Part shown: piece after piece, positions 1 to 8,145 of the stretch
Layout of the letters: each line of letters starts with the position of its first letter
How positions within the stretch are numbered: the stretch's first letter is position 1
Assembly: GCA_964477815.1 (NCBI GenBank)
Contig: CAYZEO010000004.1
Coordinates: 1 to 48,563 of the forward strand
Direction of reading: 5' to 3'
Length of the DNA stretch: 48,563 bases
Origin: DAOVGZ01 sp964477815
Lineage (GTDB): Bacteria > Babelota > Babeliae > Babelales > Vermiphilaceae
Position numbers and translations under genes: made by a program
Notes under the pieces: model-generated
Told to the model about the DNA's origin: nothing
The model's input: the letters and a program-made list of their open reading frames with translations, nothing else
Databases searched by the model: none

Positions 1-37
1 TAGGAATGGTCAAAGGTTTATATTCCTTTTTGTCCAT
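1..37 (-). CDS. rpoA: Start of probable RNA polymerase alpha subunit, cut by window edge
   Basis: Only the first 12 codons are visible, reading MDKKEYKPLTIP from an ATG at 37. An AGGAG sits five bases before the ATG, so translation initiation here is well supported. The identity rests on position: the conserved alpha-operon order is rpsM, rpsK, rpsD, rpoA, and this gene follows rpsD on the same strand after a 40-base gap. The short peptide fits an RpoA N-terminus but cannot prove it. If correct, the product is the alpha subunit that nucleates assembly of core RNA polymerase. Confidence 0.6.
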   Translation of the reverse strand, partial: MDKKEYKPLTIP

Positions 38-77
38 CGATACTCCTGTATCTTAACTATAGTAAAACGTACTCCAA

Positions 78-656
78 TTACTTGGAATACAACTCAACAA
101 TCAAATGCTCTTCTATTGGAGCCTGAACGTCAGAACGAACAGGAACCCGAAGAACACGTCCCTTGCGATTGCCTTTGTCTAGTTCCAACCATTCTGGAAC
201 CTTGATGCCAATATTCAGTCGCTTATCAACCACTTGTTCAACAAAAACTTTTTTATCTAAAACATTTGGCGCCAATGAAATTTCGTCATCTACAGAAACC
301 TGAAATGACGGCGAATACACTTTTTTGCCGTTAACAAGAATGTGACCATGTACAATAATTTGGCGCGCTTGCGTCCTCGTTGTTGCTAATTTTAAACGGT
401 ATAAAACATTATCTAGGCGTCGTTCCAGCATGCTAAGCAAAACCTCACCTGTTGCACCCTCGTCCTGCACCGCTGTTCTGAAAAAACGCCTAAACTGTTT
501 TTCTTGAACGCCATACATACGCTTTACCTTTTGTTTCTCCTCTAGCTGCTTGCCATATTCCGACAGCTTCCGCCCACGTCGAGGAGCTTCTTTCTTAGCA
601 GCAGCCTCACGTTTAAAGGACTGCTCTGTCGTTCCTGGTGATTTTCTCGATTTCAT
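78..656 (-). CDS. rpsD: 30S ribosomal protein S4
   Basis: Primary 16S rRNA-binding protein that nucleates assembly of the 30S body. The conserved block SEYGKQLEEKQKVKRMYG (about residues 32-49) is followed by an S4 RNA-binding domain with RLDNVLYRLKLA and VHGHILVNGKKV (about 80-115). At 192 aa it is shorter than the roughly 200-209 aa usual for the family. The N-terminus is a Lys/Ser-rich stretch in place of the typical MARYxGPxxxxxRR start, and it has none of the zinc-binding cysteines found in some S4 proteins. It lies between rpsK and the putative rpoA in the alpha operon. In other bacteria S4 represses this operon translationally; I did not identify such a site here. Confidence 0.97.
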   Translation of the reverse strand: MKSRKSPGTTEQSFKREAAAKKEAPRRGRKLSEYGKQLEEKQKVKRMYGVQEKQFRRFFRTAVQDEGATGEVLLSMLERRLDNVLYRLKLATTRTQARQIIVHGHILVNGKKVYSPSFQVSVDDEISLAPNVLDKKVFVEQVVDKRLNIGIKVPEWLELDKGNRKGRVLRVPVRSDVQAPIEEHLIVELYSK

Positions 657-714
657 ACCTACCTTATCATCATAGCTTTAAAAGTATCTAAAATAACTAT
701 CACAAAGAAGTACA

Positions 715-1098
715 CTAAAAGCGACGCTTCTTTGGAGGCCGACACCCATTATGTGGAAGCGGTGTTACATCTCTCAAAACAGAAATATTTAACCCCGCCG
801 CATGCAAAGCACGCACAGCAGAGTCCCTCCCAGATCCAGGTCCTTGCAAATTTACCTCAACATTTTTAACTCCAATACCATTCATCTCTTTAGCCAATCC
901 ACTTGCTATCTGAGAAGCGGCAAAAGGAGTTCCTTTACGAGAACCCTTAAAACCCAGTCTTCCTGAACTTCCACGAAAGAGCACGTCACCTTCCATAGTT
1001 GTTACCGTAATCAACGTATTGTTAAAAGTAGATTTTACGTGCACTACAACAGAATCAACCCGCCTTTTTATTTTTTTTGATTTCTTTTTGTATGCCAT
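715..1098 (-). CDS. rpsK: 30S ribosomal protein S11
   Basis: S11 lines the mRNA exit region of the 30S platform. Family motifs include GPGSGRDSAVRALHAAG and the C-terminal DVTPLPHNGCRPPKKRRF. I chose the ATG at 1098 (MAYKKKSKK, 127 aa). The reading frame extends to a GTG at 1113, but AAAGGA lies within that extra stretch, just ahead of the ATG, and the extra five codons do not resemble S11. The Lys/Arg-rich N-terminus is normal for the family. It sits between rpsM and rpsD as in most bacteria. Confidence 0.97.
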   Translation of the reverse strand: MAYKKKSKKIKRRVDSVVVHVKSTFNNTLITVTTMEGDVLFRGSSGRLGFKGSRKGTPFAASQIASGLAKEMNGIGVKNVEVNLQGPGSGRDSAVRALHAAGLNISVLRDVTPLPHNGCRPPKKRRF

Positions 1099-1132
1099 CC
1101 TGTCCTTTACCACACACTAATTGTTCAAAATT

Positions 1133-1519
1133 TTATTTTTTGGTAGCAGCCTTTTTCTTAGCAATAGCACGCCCCTTAGGACCTTTTCTTGTACGCGCAT
1201 TTGTCTTCGTTCTTTGACCACGAACAGGAAGACCTTTCTTATGACGCAATCCACGATAAGAATCTATTTCTTGCAAGCGACGGATATCCATTGCACGTTT
1301 TTTACGCAACGCGCCTTCAACAAGATAGGTACCTGAGATTCTCTTTTGAATACTTGCAACCTGCTCATCAGTCAAATTTCGAACCCGTACGTTAAAATCT
1401 ATCCCAAGGCCAGTCAATATATCTCTTGAACTTTTCAATCCAATTCCATGGAGATATGTCAACCCATACTCAACTCTCTTGTTGCTAGGCAACATGACAC
1501 CTTCTATTCTAGCGGCCAT
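1133..1519 (-). CDS. rpsM: 30S ribosomal protein S13
   Basis: S13 sits in the 30S head and contacts 50S protein L5 and the P-site tRNA. The N-terminus (MAARIEGVMLPSNKRVEYGL) has the expected helix-two-turn-helix sequence. The motif YRGLRHKKGLPVRGQRTKTN (about residues 88-107) is diagnostic, and the tail is Lys/Ala-rich. The length of 128 aa is typical. It follows rpmJ and precedes rpsK, the standard order at the spc/alpha junction. Confidence 0.97.
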   Translation of the reverse strand: MAARIEGVMLPSNKRVEYGLTYLHGIGLKSSRDILTGLGIDFNVRVRNLTDEQVASIQKRISGTYLVEGALRKKRAMDIRRLQEIDSYRGLRHKKGLPVRGQRTKTNARTRKGPKGRAIAKKKAATKK

Positions 1520-1541
1520 AAATTAATCCTCAATTACGTTC

Positions 1542-1658
1542 TTACCCCTGACGTTGTTTGTGCCTAGGGTTTTTTTTGCAAATAACTCGCACAATTCCAT
1601 TGCGTCGAATAATGCGACAGTCTTTACATATTTTTTTTACAGATGTCTTTACTTTCAT
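1542..1658 (-). CDS. rpmJ: 50S ribosomal protein L36
   Basis: A 38-codon gene that I translated by hand: it starts MKVKTSVKKICKDC and ends KKNPRHKQRQG. Three cysteines and a histidine in the pattern C-x2-C-x12-C-x4-H (C11, C14, C27, H32) are the zinc ribbon of the zinc-binding form of L36. L36 is a small late-assembling 50S protein near the base of the L7/L12 stalk. Its place between infA and rpsM is the classic bacterial location. The length matches the usual 37-38 aa. Confidence 0.95.
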   Translation of the reverse strand: MKVKTSVKKICKDCRIIRRNGIVRVICKKNPRHKQRQG

Positions 1659-1697
1659 ATGTCCCAAATCCTCAAAAATATCTTTGCCCTACATTGA

Positions 1698-1925
1698 TTA
1701 ATTTTTGTAACGCAATACAATTCTGCCTCGAGTCAAATCATAAGGAGAAAGCTCTAAAGCAACTCTGTCACCAGGCAAAATTCTAATATAATTCATTCGC
1801 ATCTTGCCTGAAACGTATCCCAAAACAATATGACCACCCTCAATCTCAACACGAAACATTGCATTTGGAAGTGTCTCTTTCACAATTCCGTCAATGCGAA
1901 CAACTTCTTCCTTATTTTTTTTCAT
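1698..1925 (-). CDS. infA: Translation initiation factor IF-1
   Basis: A 75-aa OB-fold protein that binds the 30S A site during initiation and helps IF-2 and IF-3. Family features seen are IDGIVKETLPNAMFRVEIEGG, GHIVLGYVSGKMRMNYIRIL and the C-terminal SPYDLTRGRIVLRYK. The start codon overlaps the map stop by four bases (ATGA), which points to translational coupling. Placement between map and rpmJ is a common arrangement in Gram-positives and several deep lineages. Confidence 0.97.
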   Translation of the reverse strand: MKKNKEEVVRIDGIVKETLPNAMFRVEIEGGHIVLGYVSGKMRMNYIRILPGDRVALELSPYDLTRGRIVLRYKN

Positions 1926-2704
1926 ACCTCACCCCCTCTTTGATAACCACATCGAGTCAAAATCTTTGGCTCTCCGTCTGTTATCAACACAGTATCCTCC
2001 ACATGTGTAGCCAAACTTTCATCTCGCGTTTTCACTGTCCATCCATCATCCATGACATCAACATCATAATCTCCAACGGTGATCATCGGCTCTATTGCTA
2101 TAACCATCCCAGCTCTTAAAAAAGGACCCTCACCAGGCCTACCATAGTTTAGAACTTCTGGTTCCTCGTGAACATTTTTACCAATACCATGACCTGCAAA
2201 ATCTCGAATCACACCAAATCCATGCCGCTCAACTTCACACTGAATAGCCGCAGAAATATCTGATAGCCTACCGCCGGAACGAGCCTTTTCAATTCCCTTA
2301 TCTAATGCAGACTGCGCAACCATTACAAATTTCTCAATACTCTCCGGCATATCGCCGCCATCACCAATAAAAAAAGGCCTCGCCATATCGGCGCAATAAC
2401 CTTTCCAAGATGCGATGACATCGACCTTTACTAAATCACCAGCCTTTAGCAATCGTTTTTCACTAGGAACACCATGTATCACCTCATCGTTGACCGATAT
2501 GCAGCTAGCGTGTTTGTAACCCCTATAACCCTTTGTTCGAGAAGCAAGGCCTTTGTCACGCAACCTTTGCTCAATCCAAGAATCAATTTCAAGTGTGCTT
2601 ATACCAGAACGAATAAAACTTTTAAGTTCCTCGAAAACTTCTGAAAGCAACTGACCGGCCTTCGCCATTTTGGCTAAAGCCGCTTTATTTTTTATTACAA
2701 TCAT
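1922..2704 (-). CDS. map: Methionine aminopeptidase type I
   Basis: Removes the initiator Met from nascent proteins in the cytoplasm. All five dinuclear metal ligands of the M24A family can be placed: Asp in VDVIASWKGYCAD (two Asp, about residues 94 and 105), His in GHGIGKNVHEEP, Glu in AIEPMIT and Glu in THVEDTVLIT. The substrate-side His lies in GYKHASCISVNDEVIHG. The 260-aa length is normal. It overlaps adk upstream and infA downstream by four bases each, so secY-adk-map-infA is a tightly coupled block. A second M24-family enzyme lies at 22358-23707. Confidence 0.97.
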   Translation of the reverse strand: MIVIKNKAALAKMAKAGQLLSEVFEELKSFIRSGISTLEIDSWIEQRLRDKGLASRTKGYRGYKHASCISVNDEVIHGVPSEKRLLKAGDLVKVDVIASWKGYCADMARPFFIGDGGDMPESIEKFVMVAQSALDKGIEKARSGGRLSDISAAIQCEVERHGFGVIRDFAGHGIGKNVHEEPEVLNYGRPGEGPFLRAGMVIAIEPMITVGDYDVDVMDDGWTVKTRDESLATHVEDTVLITDGEPKILTRCGYQRGGEV

Positions 2705-3393
2705 TCTCTATCAAGCCCCACTAGAGCCTTAAAATTATCAAAAACAACGTCAAGGGGCTTATCTACACAAAACTCTGTAACCGCCTGCCCCTGCGTCTCA
2801 AAAAAACTCAAAAGCTTGTTTTCGTGCCTGTGATAGGTCCTGAGTCTTTCTTTTACCGAGTCCTTGTTGTCATCACTCCTGCGCATCAACGGCCCCAAAC
2901 AAGCATCACAAACCATATGCTTTCTCGGAGCTAATGAAGAACCTTTTATGAGCGAATATACCTCCTGGCAGCGATCATTTTGACAAATATAACGCCCGCT
3001 CAATCTAGCAACAACCTTCTCATCCTCGATGACCAATTTAACAACACTCAGATCAGAAAAACTGAATCTTTCCTTGAGTAAAACATCAAGGGCTTCCGCT
3101 TGTGCTAACGTACGAGGAAATCCGTCAAGAATGACACATTCCTTAGCAGAAAGACACTCATCCAACCATTTTTTGACCATTTCAACAATGAGACCATCAG
3201 AAACCAGTTTACCAGATTTTATTGCAAAATCTATTTTCTTGCCAATCTCTGTCTGATTGGAAATATGCTCTCTGCATAAGTTGCCCGTTGATAACTGCTC
3301 CCATCCGAGCTCGTTGACGCATAGCTTGGACAGAGAGCCCTTTCCCGAGCCGGGAGGTCCCAAAAATATAAAAACCCTTTTCCCCTGACTCAC
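2701..3393 (-). CDS. adk: Adenylate kinase
   Basis: Interconverts ATP + AMP and 2 ADP. The P-loop GPPGSGKGS is at residues 13-21 and the nucleotide-binding FPRT lies near residue 95. The LID is of the long type with a zinc ribbon: C-x4-C (CQNDRC), then C-x2-C (CDAC), followed by RRSDDN. The C-terminus is about 15 residues longer than in E. coli Adk. The start is GTG at 3393, placed five bases after an excellent AGGAGG and overlapping the secY stop (GTGA). The secY-adk-map linkage is standard and ties secretion, energy balance and N-terminal processing to the ribosomal operon. Confidence 0.96.
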   Translation of the reverse strand: MSQGKRVFIFLGPPGSGKGSLSKLCVNELGWEQLSTGNLCREHISNQTEIGKKIDFAIKSGKLVSDGLIVEMVKKWLDECLSAKECVILDGFPRTLAQAEALDVLLKERFSFSDLSVVKLVIEDEKVVARLSGRYICQNDRCQEVYSLIKGSSLAPRKHMVCDACLGPLMRRSDDNKDSVKERLRTYHRHENKLLSFFETQGQAVTEFCVDKPLDVVFDNFKALVGLDRE

Positions 3394-4703
3394 CGCGGCC
3401 TCCTACCTGTCAGCCGACCTGTGCTCAAAAAACCTTCATACTTGTGCTCTATCAGATAAGACTCTATCTGCGCAGCAGTATCCAAAGCAACACCAACAAC
3501 AATAAGAAGAGCTGTCCCGGTTAACATGAACGGTATATTCACAAGAGCTCTCAAAATATTTGGAAGCAAAGCGAGAATTGCTAAATAAAATGCTCCAACA
3601 AGCCCCACACGCGTCAAAATATAATTGAAAAATTCTGCCGTTTTTCTTCCGGGACGAATACCAGGAATAAATCCACCACTTTTTTTGATATTGTCAGCCA
3701 ATTCTTCCGGATTAAACACCAGAGCAGTATAGAAAAACGAAAAGAAAATAATCAGTAAAAAAGTCAGGGTATTGTATAAAATACCATTGTGTGTAATTGC
3801 AGCCTCAAGCCACTTAAATATAGAAAAACGAGACGCCAACATTGATGCCGCAAAAAGAGGTATGTTTAATATAGAACTAGCAAATATGGCCGGCATAACT
3901 CCAGCAGTATTAATTTTAAACGGTATATAAGTACTTTGACCACCGTACACACGCTGACCAACAATTCGACGTGTATACTGGACCGGAATCTTTCTTGATC
4001 CTTTTTCCAAGAAAACAATACAAGCCGTAATTGCAATAAATACCAAAAGAATAGCCAGACCTGTCCAAAGCTCCATGTGTCCTTCGCTCACCTCATAAAT
4101 GACACTCAAAACGTGCCGAGGGAAACTTGCGACAATACCTGCAAAAATGATGAGAGAACTTCCATTTCCAACACCGAAGAGCGTTATCTGCTCTCCAAGC
4201 CACATCACAAACATTGAACCAACAGTAAGTGACAGCATGAACATCAGCCTAAATCCCCACCCCGGATCAACAACCAGATTGTACCGTTCAAGGAAAATAG
4301 CAAAACTAAAAGATTGCACAAGGCTGACCGCAAACGTTAGATAACGTGTATACTGATTAATAATTTTACGACCATACTCTCCCTCCTTAAGAAGTTGCTC
4401 AAAATGAGGAATCGTCATGCCAAGCATCTGCATCATAATCGAAGAGGTAATATACGGCGTAATACCCAAAGCGAAAATGGTACACCTTGCTAATGCACCA
4501 CCAGAAAACATGTCTAAATAGCTAAGCAACCCGCCAATACCAGCAGACTGTTCAAGTAGACGTTGGACAGCACCAATATCCACACCAATAACCGGAATGT
4601 GAATACCAAGCCTATAGACGATTAAGACTCCCAAAGTAAAAAAAATCTTCTTTCTCAACTCGGAAACCATAAAAATGTTAATGAAGTTTCTTAGCAGTAC
4701 CAC
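3390..4703 (-). CDS. secY: Protein translocase subunit SecY
   Basis: The central channel of the Sec translocon in the cytoplasmic membrane. The 437-aa sequence shows ten hydrophobic segments. It opens with the conserved RNFINIFMVSELRKKIFFTL and has the plug-region motif SGGALARCTIFALGITPYI. It also has the C5-loop region PVQYTRRIVG and the C-terminal block PEELADNIKKSGGFIPGIRP. The start is GTG at 4703, preceded by AAGGAG about ten bases upstream and four bases after the rplO stop. It will export the many signal-peptide proteins encoded later in this window. Confidence 0.97.
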   Translation of the reverse strand: MVLLRNFINIFMVSELRKKIFFTLGVLIVYRLGIHIPVIGVDIGAVQRLLEQSAGIGGLLSYLDMFSGGALARCTIFALGITPYITSSIMMQMLGMTIPHFEQLLKEGEYGRKIINQYTRYLTFAVSLVQSFSFAIFLERYNLVVDPGWGFRLMFMLSLTVGSMFVMWLGEQITLFGVGNGSSLIIFAGIVASFPRHVLSVIYEVSEGHMELWTGLAILLVFIAITACIVFLEKGSRKIPVQYTRRIVGQRVYGGQSTYIPFKINTAGVMPAIFASSILNIPLFAASMLASRFSIFKWLEAAITHNGILYNTLTFLLIIFFSFFYTALVFNPEELADNIKKSGGFIPGIRPGRKTAEFFNYILTRVGLVGAFYLAILALLPNILRALVNIPFMLTGTALLIVVGVALDTAAQIESYLIEHKYEGFLSTGRLTGRRPR

Positions 4704-4707
4704 GACG

Positions 4708-5154
4708 CTAGCTCTCCTTTGCTATTTTCGCTTGCCCGCCAAGCCCCTCTATTGTTGTTGCCGCAGACTTGCTAAATGCATCGGCAACAACTGTTAGCTT
4801 CTTGGAAAGCGCTCCTTTTCCCAATACTTTAAGAACAAATGTACCATGCCCCTTTACAAGACCCTTTTCAGCCAAGGCAATCTTGTCAACTTGAACTCCA
4901 TCTTCAAATTGCGCCTCAAGCTGATCTAAATTAATGATTTTCACTTCCGACTTAAAACGCGCATTGGTGAAACCTCTTTTAGGTAGCCGACGAGATAAAG
5001 GCATTTGACCACCTTCAAAGCGAGGACTTATCTTCCCACCGGAACGAGCTTTTTGCCCCTTATGGCCTCGACCAGAAGTTCCACCTCTAGCACCCCCACG
5101 CCCCCTGCGTTTTTTACTTTTGCCGGACGAAGTTAAATTATTCAGTTTCAACAT
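4708..5154 (-). CDS. rplO: 50S ribosomal protein L15
   Basis: L15 is a late-assembly 50S protein with a long Gly/Arg-rich N-terminal arm. The sequence shows KKRRGRGGARGGTSGRGHKG near the N-terminus, then RFEGGQMPLSRRLPKRGF, and a C-terminal mixed domain. I chose the ATG at 5154 (MLKLNNLTSSGKSKKRRGRG, 148 aa). The frame extends to a TTG at 5172, but the ATG start fits the family and has GGAAAGG about ten bases upstream. The start overlaps the 3' end of rpsE. rpmD (L30), which normally lies between rpsE and rplO, is absent. Confidence 0.95.
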   Translation of the reverse strand: MLKLNNLTSSGKSKKRRGRGGARGGTSGRGHKGQKARSGGKISPRFEGGQMPLSRRLPKRGFTNARFKSEVKIINLDQLEAQFEDGVQVDKIALAEKGLVKGHGTFVLKVLGKGALSKKLTVVADAFSKSAATTIEGLGGQAKIAKES

Positions 5155-5656
5155 CTTTTTCAACCTTTCCAACCAGTTGTTTTACCGTTTTGCCACGCAT
5201 TTTAGCCAACTGATCCGCAGACCTCAATTTGGCAAGGGCGTTCAAAGTTGCCTTAACAACGTTCTGACGATTTCCTGAGCCTAAAGATTTCGCTAAAACA
5301 TCTTTTACTCCCAAAGCGTCCATAACGGCACGCATTGCTCCTCCAGCAATAACACCAGTACCTTTTGATGCCGAACGAATCACAACCTTGCTTGCGCCGT
5401 GACTTCCATGAACATCATATGGAATTGTAGAGTCACGCAAAACAACCGGAATCATGTTCTTTCTTGCCTTATTGGTTGCCTTTGCAATTGCCATAGAAAC
5501 TTCTCTGCTTCTGCCTAAAGCAATACCAACCTTGCCGTCCCTGTTACCTGAAACAACCATGGCGGAAAAAGAAAATCTCTTTCCACCTTTTGTTACCTTG
5601 GTAACACGTCCCACATGAACAACCTTGTCTACAAATGTTTCTTTATTATCTGCCAT
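5138..5656 (-). CDS. rpsE: 30S ribosomal protein S5
   Basis: S5 is a decoding-fidelity protein at the back of the 30S neck. The dsRBD-like N-terminal domain contains HVGRVTKVTKGGKRFSFSAM and VVSGNRDGKVGIALG. The C-terminal domain contains the Gly-rich KGTGVIAGGAMRAVMDALGV and SLGSGNRQNVVKATL. At 172 aa it is a typical length. It is followed directly by rplO, with a 17-base overlap and no rpmD between them. Confidence 0.97.
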   Translation of the reverse strand: MADNKETFVDKVVHVGRVTKVTKGGKRFSFSAMVVSGNRDGKVGIALGRSREVSMAIAKATNKARKNMIPVVLRDSTIPYDVHGSHGASKVVIRSASKGTGVIAGGAMRAVMDALGVKDVLAKSLGSGNRQNVVKATLNALAKLRSADQLAKMRGKTVKQLVGKVEKDVETE

Positions 5657-5686
5657 TATCCTATATTCCCAACTTCAAGAGCATAT

Positions 5687-6043
5687 CTAAACCTTGAGTC
5701 CACCTTCTCGCAGGCCATCAGCAAGAGCTTTCACTCGACCATGATACAAAAATCTTCCTCTGTCGAATACTACAGCTGAAACACCTTGCTCTTGAGCACG
5801 TTTTGCCAACTCAAGACCAATCGCACGAGCAACCGCTGTTTTGTCTCCTGCAAGATCTTTTAATTGCAAAGAAGAACAGCTCGCCAAAGTTTTTTGCACA
5901 GCATCATCTATAATTTGAGCATGCATATGATTTAAACTTCTAAAAACTGAAACTCTTGGCAACGCTTGATCACCTTGTATACGCCGGCGAACCCGCAAGG
6001 CTCTTTTTTTTGATCTCGCTTTGACTTTTCTACTTATAGACAT
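5687..6043 (-). CDS. rplR: 50S ribosomal protein L18
   Basis: L18 binds 5S rRNA in the central protuberance together with L5. Motifs are RKVKARSKKRALRVRRRI, PRVSVFRSLNHMHAQIIDD and a C-terminal FDRGRFLYHGRVKALADGLR, all family-typical. I chose the ATG at 6043 (118 aa). The frame extends to a GTG at 6055, but a GGAG sits only one base from that GTG and eleven bases from the ATG, and L18 proteins usually begin just before the basic stretch. It lies between rplF and rpsE as expected. Confidence 0.95.
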   Translation of the reverse strand: MSISRKVKARSKKRALRVRRRIQGDQALPRVSVFRSLNHMHAQIIDDAVQKTLASCSSLQLKDLAGDKTAVARAIGLELAKRAQEQGVSAVVFDRGRFLYHGRVKALADGLREGGLKV

Positions 6044-6070
6044 TTTATAACACACTCCGCAAAATAAATT

Positions 6071-6622
6071 CTATGCCGCACCCTTAGCCTTACCAGCCTT
6101 GCGAATAATAACTTCTTCAACAAACTTGATCCCAGTACCCTTGTAAGGCTCCGGTGGCCTGAGCGACCTTATCATACTTGAAACATGCCCAACAAGTTCT
6201 TTATCAGAAGACTTAAGGGTTAATTGCTGGCCAGTTTTATCAACCTCCATGGTGACACCATCAGGCAACTCAAAATCTATTTTGTGACTAAATCCAAGCG
6301 CAAAAACAACCTTTTTTCCTGAAACCGTTGCCCTATACCCTAGACCATTAATCTTAAGTTTGCGCTCAAAGCCCTTCCGAGCTCCTTCGATGTTGTTGGC
6401 AAGCAAAGAACGATGTAAGCCCCAATCTCGATTTACAAAACGACCTGGAGTTTTTGAAGATACAACGGTCAATTGCAATCTATTTCCATCGATAACTGCT
6501 TTTAAAAAATCTGGCAATGCATATGTACCTGAGGCCAACTTTCCCTTATAAAGAACATCTTGACCTTTAACCTCTACTTGTACATCGGTTATATCGATTG
6601 CCTTTCTGCCAATTTTTGACAT
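6071..6622 (-). CDS. rplF: 50S ribosomal protein L6
   Basis: L6 contacts the sarcin-ricin loop and helps position elongation factors. It has the expected two tandem L6 domains. The N-terminus is MSKIGRKAIDI, the second domain has INGLGYRATVSGKKVVFALG, and the family signature PPEPYKGTGIKF is near residue 157. The length of 183 aa is standard. It starts nine bases after the rpsH stop in the spc part of the cluster. Confidence 0.97.
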   Translation of the reverse strand: MSKIGRKAIDITDVQVEVKGQDVLYKGKLASGTYALPDFLKAVIDGNRLQLTVVSSKTPGRFVNRDWGLHRSLLANNIEGARKGFERKLKINGLGYRATVSGKKVVFALGFSHKIDFELPDGVTMEVDKTGQQLTLKSSDKELVGHVSSMIRSLRPPEPYKGTGIKFVEEVIIRKAGKAKGAA

Positions 6623-6631
6623 ATGCTGCCC

Positions 6632-7027
6632 CTACCAAACTGTGCAAATAACTTCACCGCCGACACCCAACTCTCTCGCTTTGAGATTGGAAAGAACGCC
6701 ACGGCTAGTCGAAAGAATGGATATGCCAAGACCGCCAATGACCGGCTTAACCTCACAACAACCAGCATAGTCTCGACGCCCAGGCTTACTCACACGGTTG
6801 ATTTCATGTATAACTGACTCACCGTTCACGTATTTTAGAACGACTTTAATTATTTTTTTATCGTCCCCCAAATCCTCAACCAAACAATCTCGAATAAAAC
6901 CCTCATCTTTTAAGATATTTGCTATCTCAAATTTTATTCGCGAATGTGGCGCCGTAACATATGACTTGGACGCCATCAGTCCGTTGCGAATGATGGTTAG
7001 GAAATCACCGATAGCATCAACCGACAT
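6632..7027 (-). CDS. rpsH: 30S ribosomal protein S8
   Basis: S8 binds helix 21 of 16S rRNA. The start is placed at the ATG at 7027 (MSVDAIGDFLTIIRNG), with AGGA five bases upstream, giving 131 aa. The open frame continues upstream into rpsN, but those residues do not resemble S8. C-terminal signatures are SKPGRR, GGLGISILSTSRGVLS and GGEVICTVW. In E. coli S8 represses the spc operon; no such structure was identified here. Confidence 0.96.
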   Translation of the reverse strand: MSVDAIGDFLTIIRNGLMASKSYVTAPHSRIKFEIANILKDEGFIRDCLVEDLGDDKKIIKVVLKYVNGESVIHEINRVSKPGRRDYAGCCEVKPVIGGLGISILSTSRGVLSNLKARELGVGGEVICTVW

Positions 7028-7052
7028 TCCAATCCTTCCCTTATAAATTTTT

Positions 7053-7238
7053 TTACCAACTTGTTTTTTTAACACCTGGAAGCAACCCCACCAAAGCATG
7101 CTTCCTAAAACATAAACGACACATCATAAACTGTCGCATATAGCCTCTTGGCCTACCGCACAACTGACAACGATTTCTCGCCCTTACAGCAAACTTTGGC
7201 ACCCTTTTTGATTTTTCTATAAGTGACTTTTTAGCCAT
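7053..7238 (-). CDS. rpsN: 30S ribosomal protein S14, zinc-binding (type Z)
   Basis: A 61-aa S14 of the short zinc-binding type. The zinc ribbon is C-x2-C (CQLC) followed after 14 residues by C-x2-C (CRLC), with family motifs GRPRGYMR and FRKHALVGLLPGVKKTSW. It sits in the 30S head close to the decoding site. The short zinc form is usual in Gram-positives, Thermus and several deep-branching phyla, whereas proteobacteria have the longer form. It lies 13 bases after rplE. Confidence 0.97.
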   Translation of the reverse strand: MAKKSLIEKSKRVPKFAVRARNRCQLCGRPRGYMRQFMMCRLCFRKHALVGLLPGVKKTSW

Positions 7239-7251
7239 ATCCTTACCTCAA

Positions 7252-7800
7252 CTAATCTTGCGCCCGAAACGGCATACCAAGCAACTCCAACAACGCCAAG
7301 CCTGCATCATCAGTTCGAGCGGATGTATGAATCGCAACATTGATACCATACACTCTATCACCAACGCTATACTCGATTTCCGGGAATATGGTCCACTCTT
7401 TGATGCCTAAATTATAATTTCCACGACCATCAAACTTTCGTGAGACTCCCTGAAAATCTTTTACCTCAGGCAACGCCAGGTTAATAAGCCGATCCAAAAA
7501 CTCATACATCATTTTTGATCTAAGCGTTACCATCACACCAATAGGCATTCCCTCACGAAGCTTAAATCCCGCAATGGACTTTTTAGCCACGGTCCTGACT
7601 GGCGCCTGTCCTGCAATTTTAGCTACGGCAGCCTCAACGGCCTTTAAGATCTTACTATCGCCTATCGCCTCTTTTACACCGACATTGAGCACAACCTTGG
7701 AAACTCGAGGCACATCCATGATATTTTTTAACCCGAGCTTATCCTTCAACTGCTGACGGGCGGTTTTATAGTACAAATCTTCTAATCTAGCTTTTGCCAT
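7252..7800 (-). CDS. rplE: 50S ribosomal protein L5
   Basis: L5 binds 5S rRNA and contacts S13 and P-site tRNA. Key segments are MDVPRVSKVVLNVGVKEAI, AGFKLREGMPIGVMVTLR and FDGRGNYNLGIKEWTIFPEI, all strongly conserved in the family. The length of 182 aa is typical. The start ATG at 7800 follows rplX after a 25-base gap. No unusual features. Confidence 0.97.
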   Translation of the reverse strand: MAKARLEDLYYKTARQQLKDKLGLKNIMDVPRVSKVVLNVGVKEAIGDSKILKAVEAAVAKIAGQAPVRTVAKKSIAGFKLREGMPIGVMVTLRSKMMYEFLDRLINLALPEVKDFQGVSRKFDGRGNYNLGIKEWTIFPEIEYSVGDRVYGINVAIHTSARTDDAGLALLELLGMPFRAQD

Positions 7801-7825
7801 GCTTTATTCCACTTAAACTCGCGAT

Positions 7826-8137
7826 CTAGATGACTTCTTTGCAACGACTACACATACGAACTTTTTTACCATCCTCCAACAACTTTGCACTTATGCGCGA
7901 AGGCTTTTTACACGCAGAGCAAAAGGGCATTACCTTAGAAATATGGAGCCACCCCTCCTCTTTCTTAATTCCGGAAACTTCCCCTTGACGACGCGCTTTA
8001 ACATGCTTTATAAGCACTCCGGCATCTTTAACCATTACACGCTTCTTCTTAGGCTGTATCCTAAGGACAGCCCCCCTCTTTCCTTTATCTTTTCCAGAAA
8101 GAATAACAACGGTATCATTTTTCTTTATTCGAGCCAT
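7826..8137 (-). CDS. rplX: 50S ribosomal protein L24 with C-terminal zinc ribbon
   Basis: An assembly-initiator 50S protein that also lies near the polypeptide exit. The KOW motif is at the N-terminus (NDTVVILSGKDKGKRGAVL), followed by VLIKHVKARRQGE. The C-terminal part has two Cys pairs, CSAC (about residue 70) and CSRC (about residue 97), forming a likely zinc ribbon. That version is seen in some lineages but not in E. coli. With S14, L36 and Adk this makes several zinc-dependent forms encoded together. Confidence 0.96.
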   Translation of the reverse strand: MARIKKNDTVVILSGKDKGKRGAVLRIQPKKKRVMVKDAGVLIKHVKARRQGEVSGIKKEEGWLHISKVMPFCSACKKPSRISAKLLEDGKKVRMCSRCKEVI

Positions 8138-8145
8138 AACATCCC

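Noticed and set aside
1121..1395. Two short plus-strand open frames opposite rpsM
   Set aside because: They are antisense shadows of a clear ribosomal protein gene and lack start signals.
7028..7099. N-terminal extension of S8 into rpsN
   Set aside because: The extra 24 residues do not resemble S8, and AGGA is placed correctly for the ATG at 7027.
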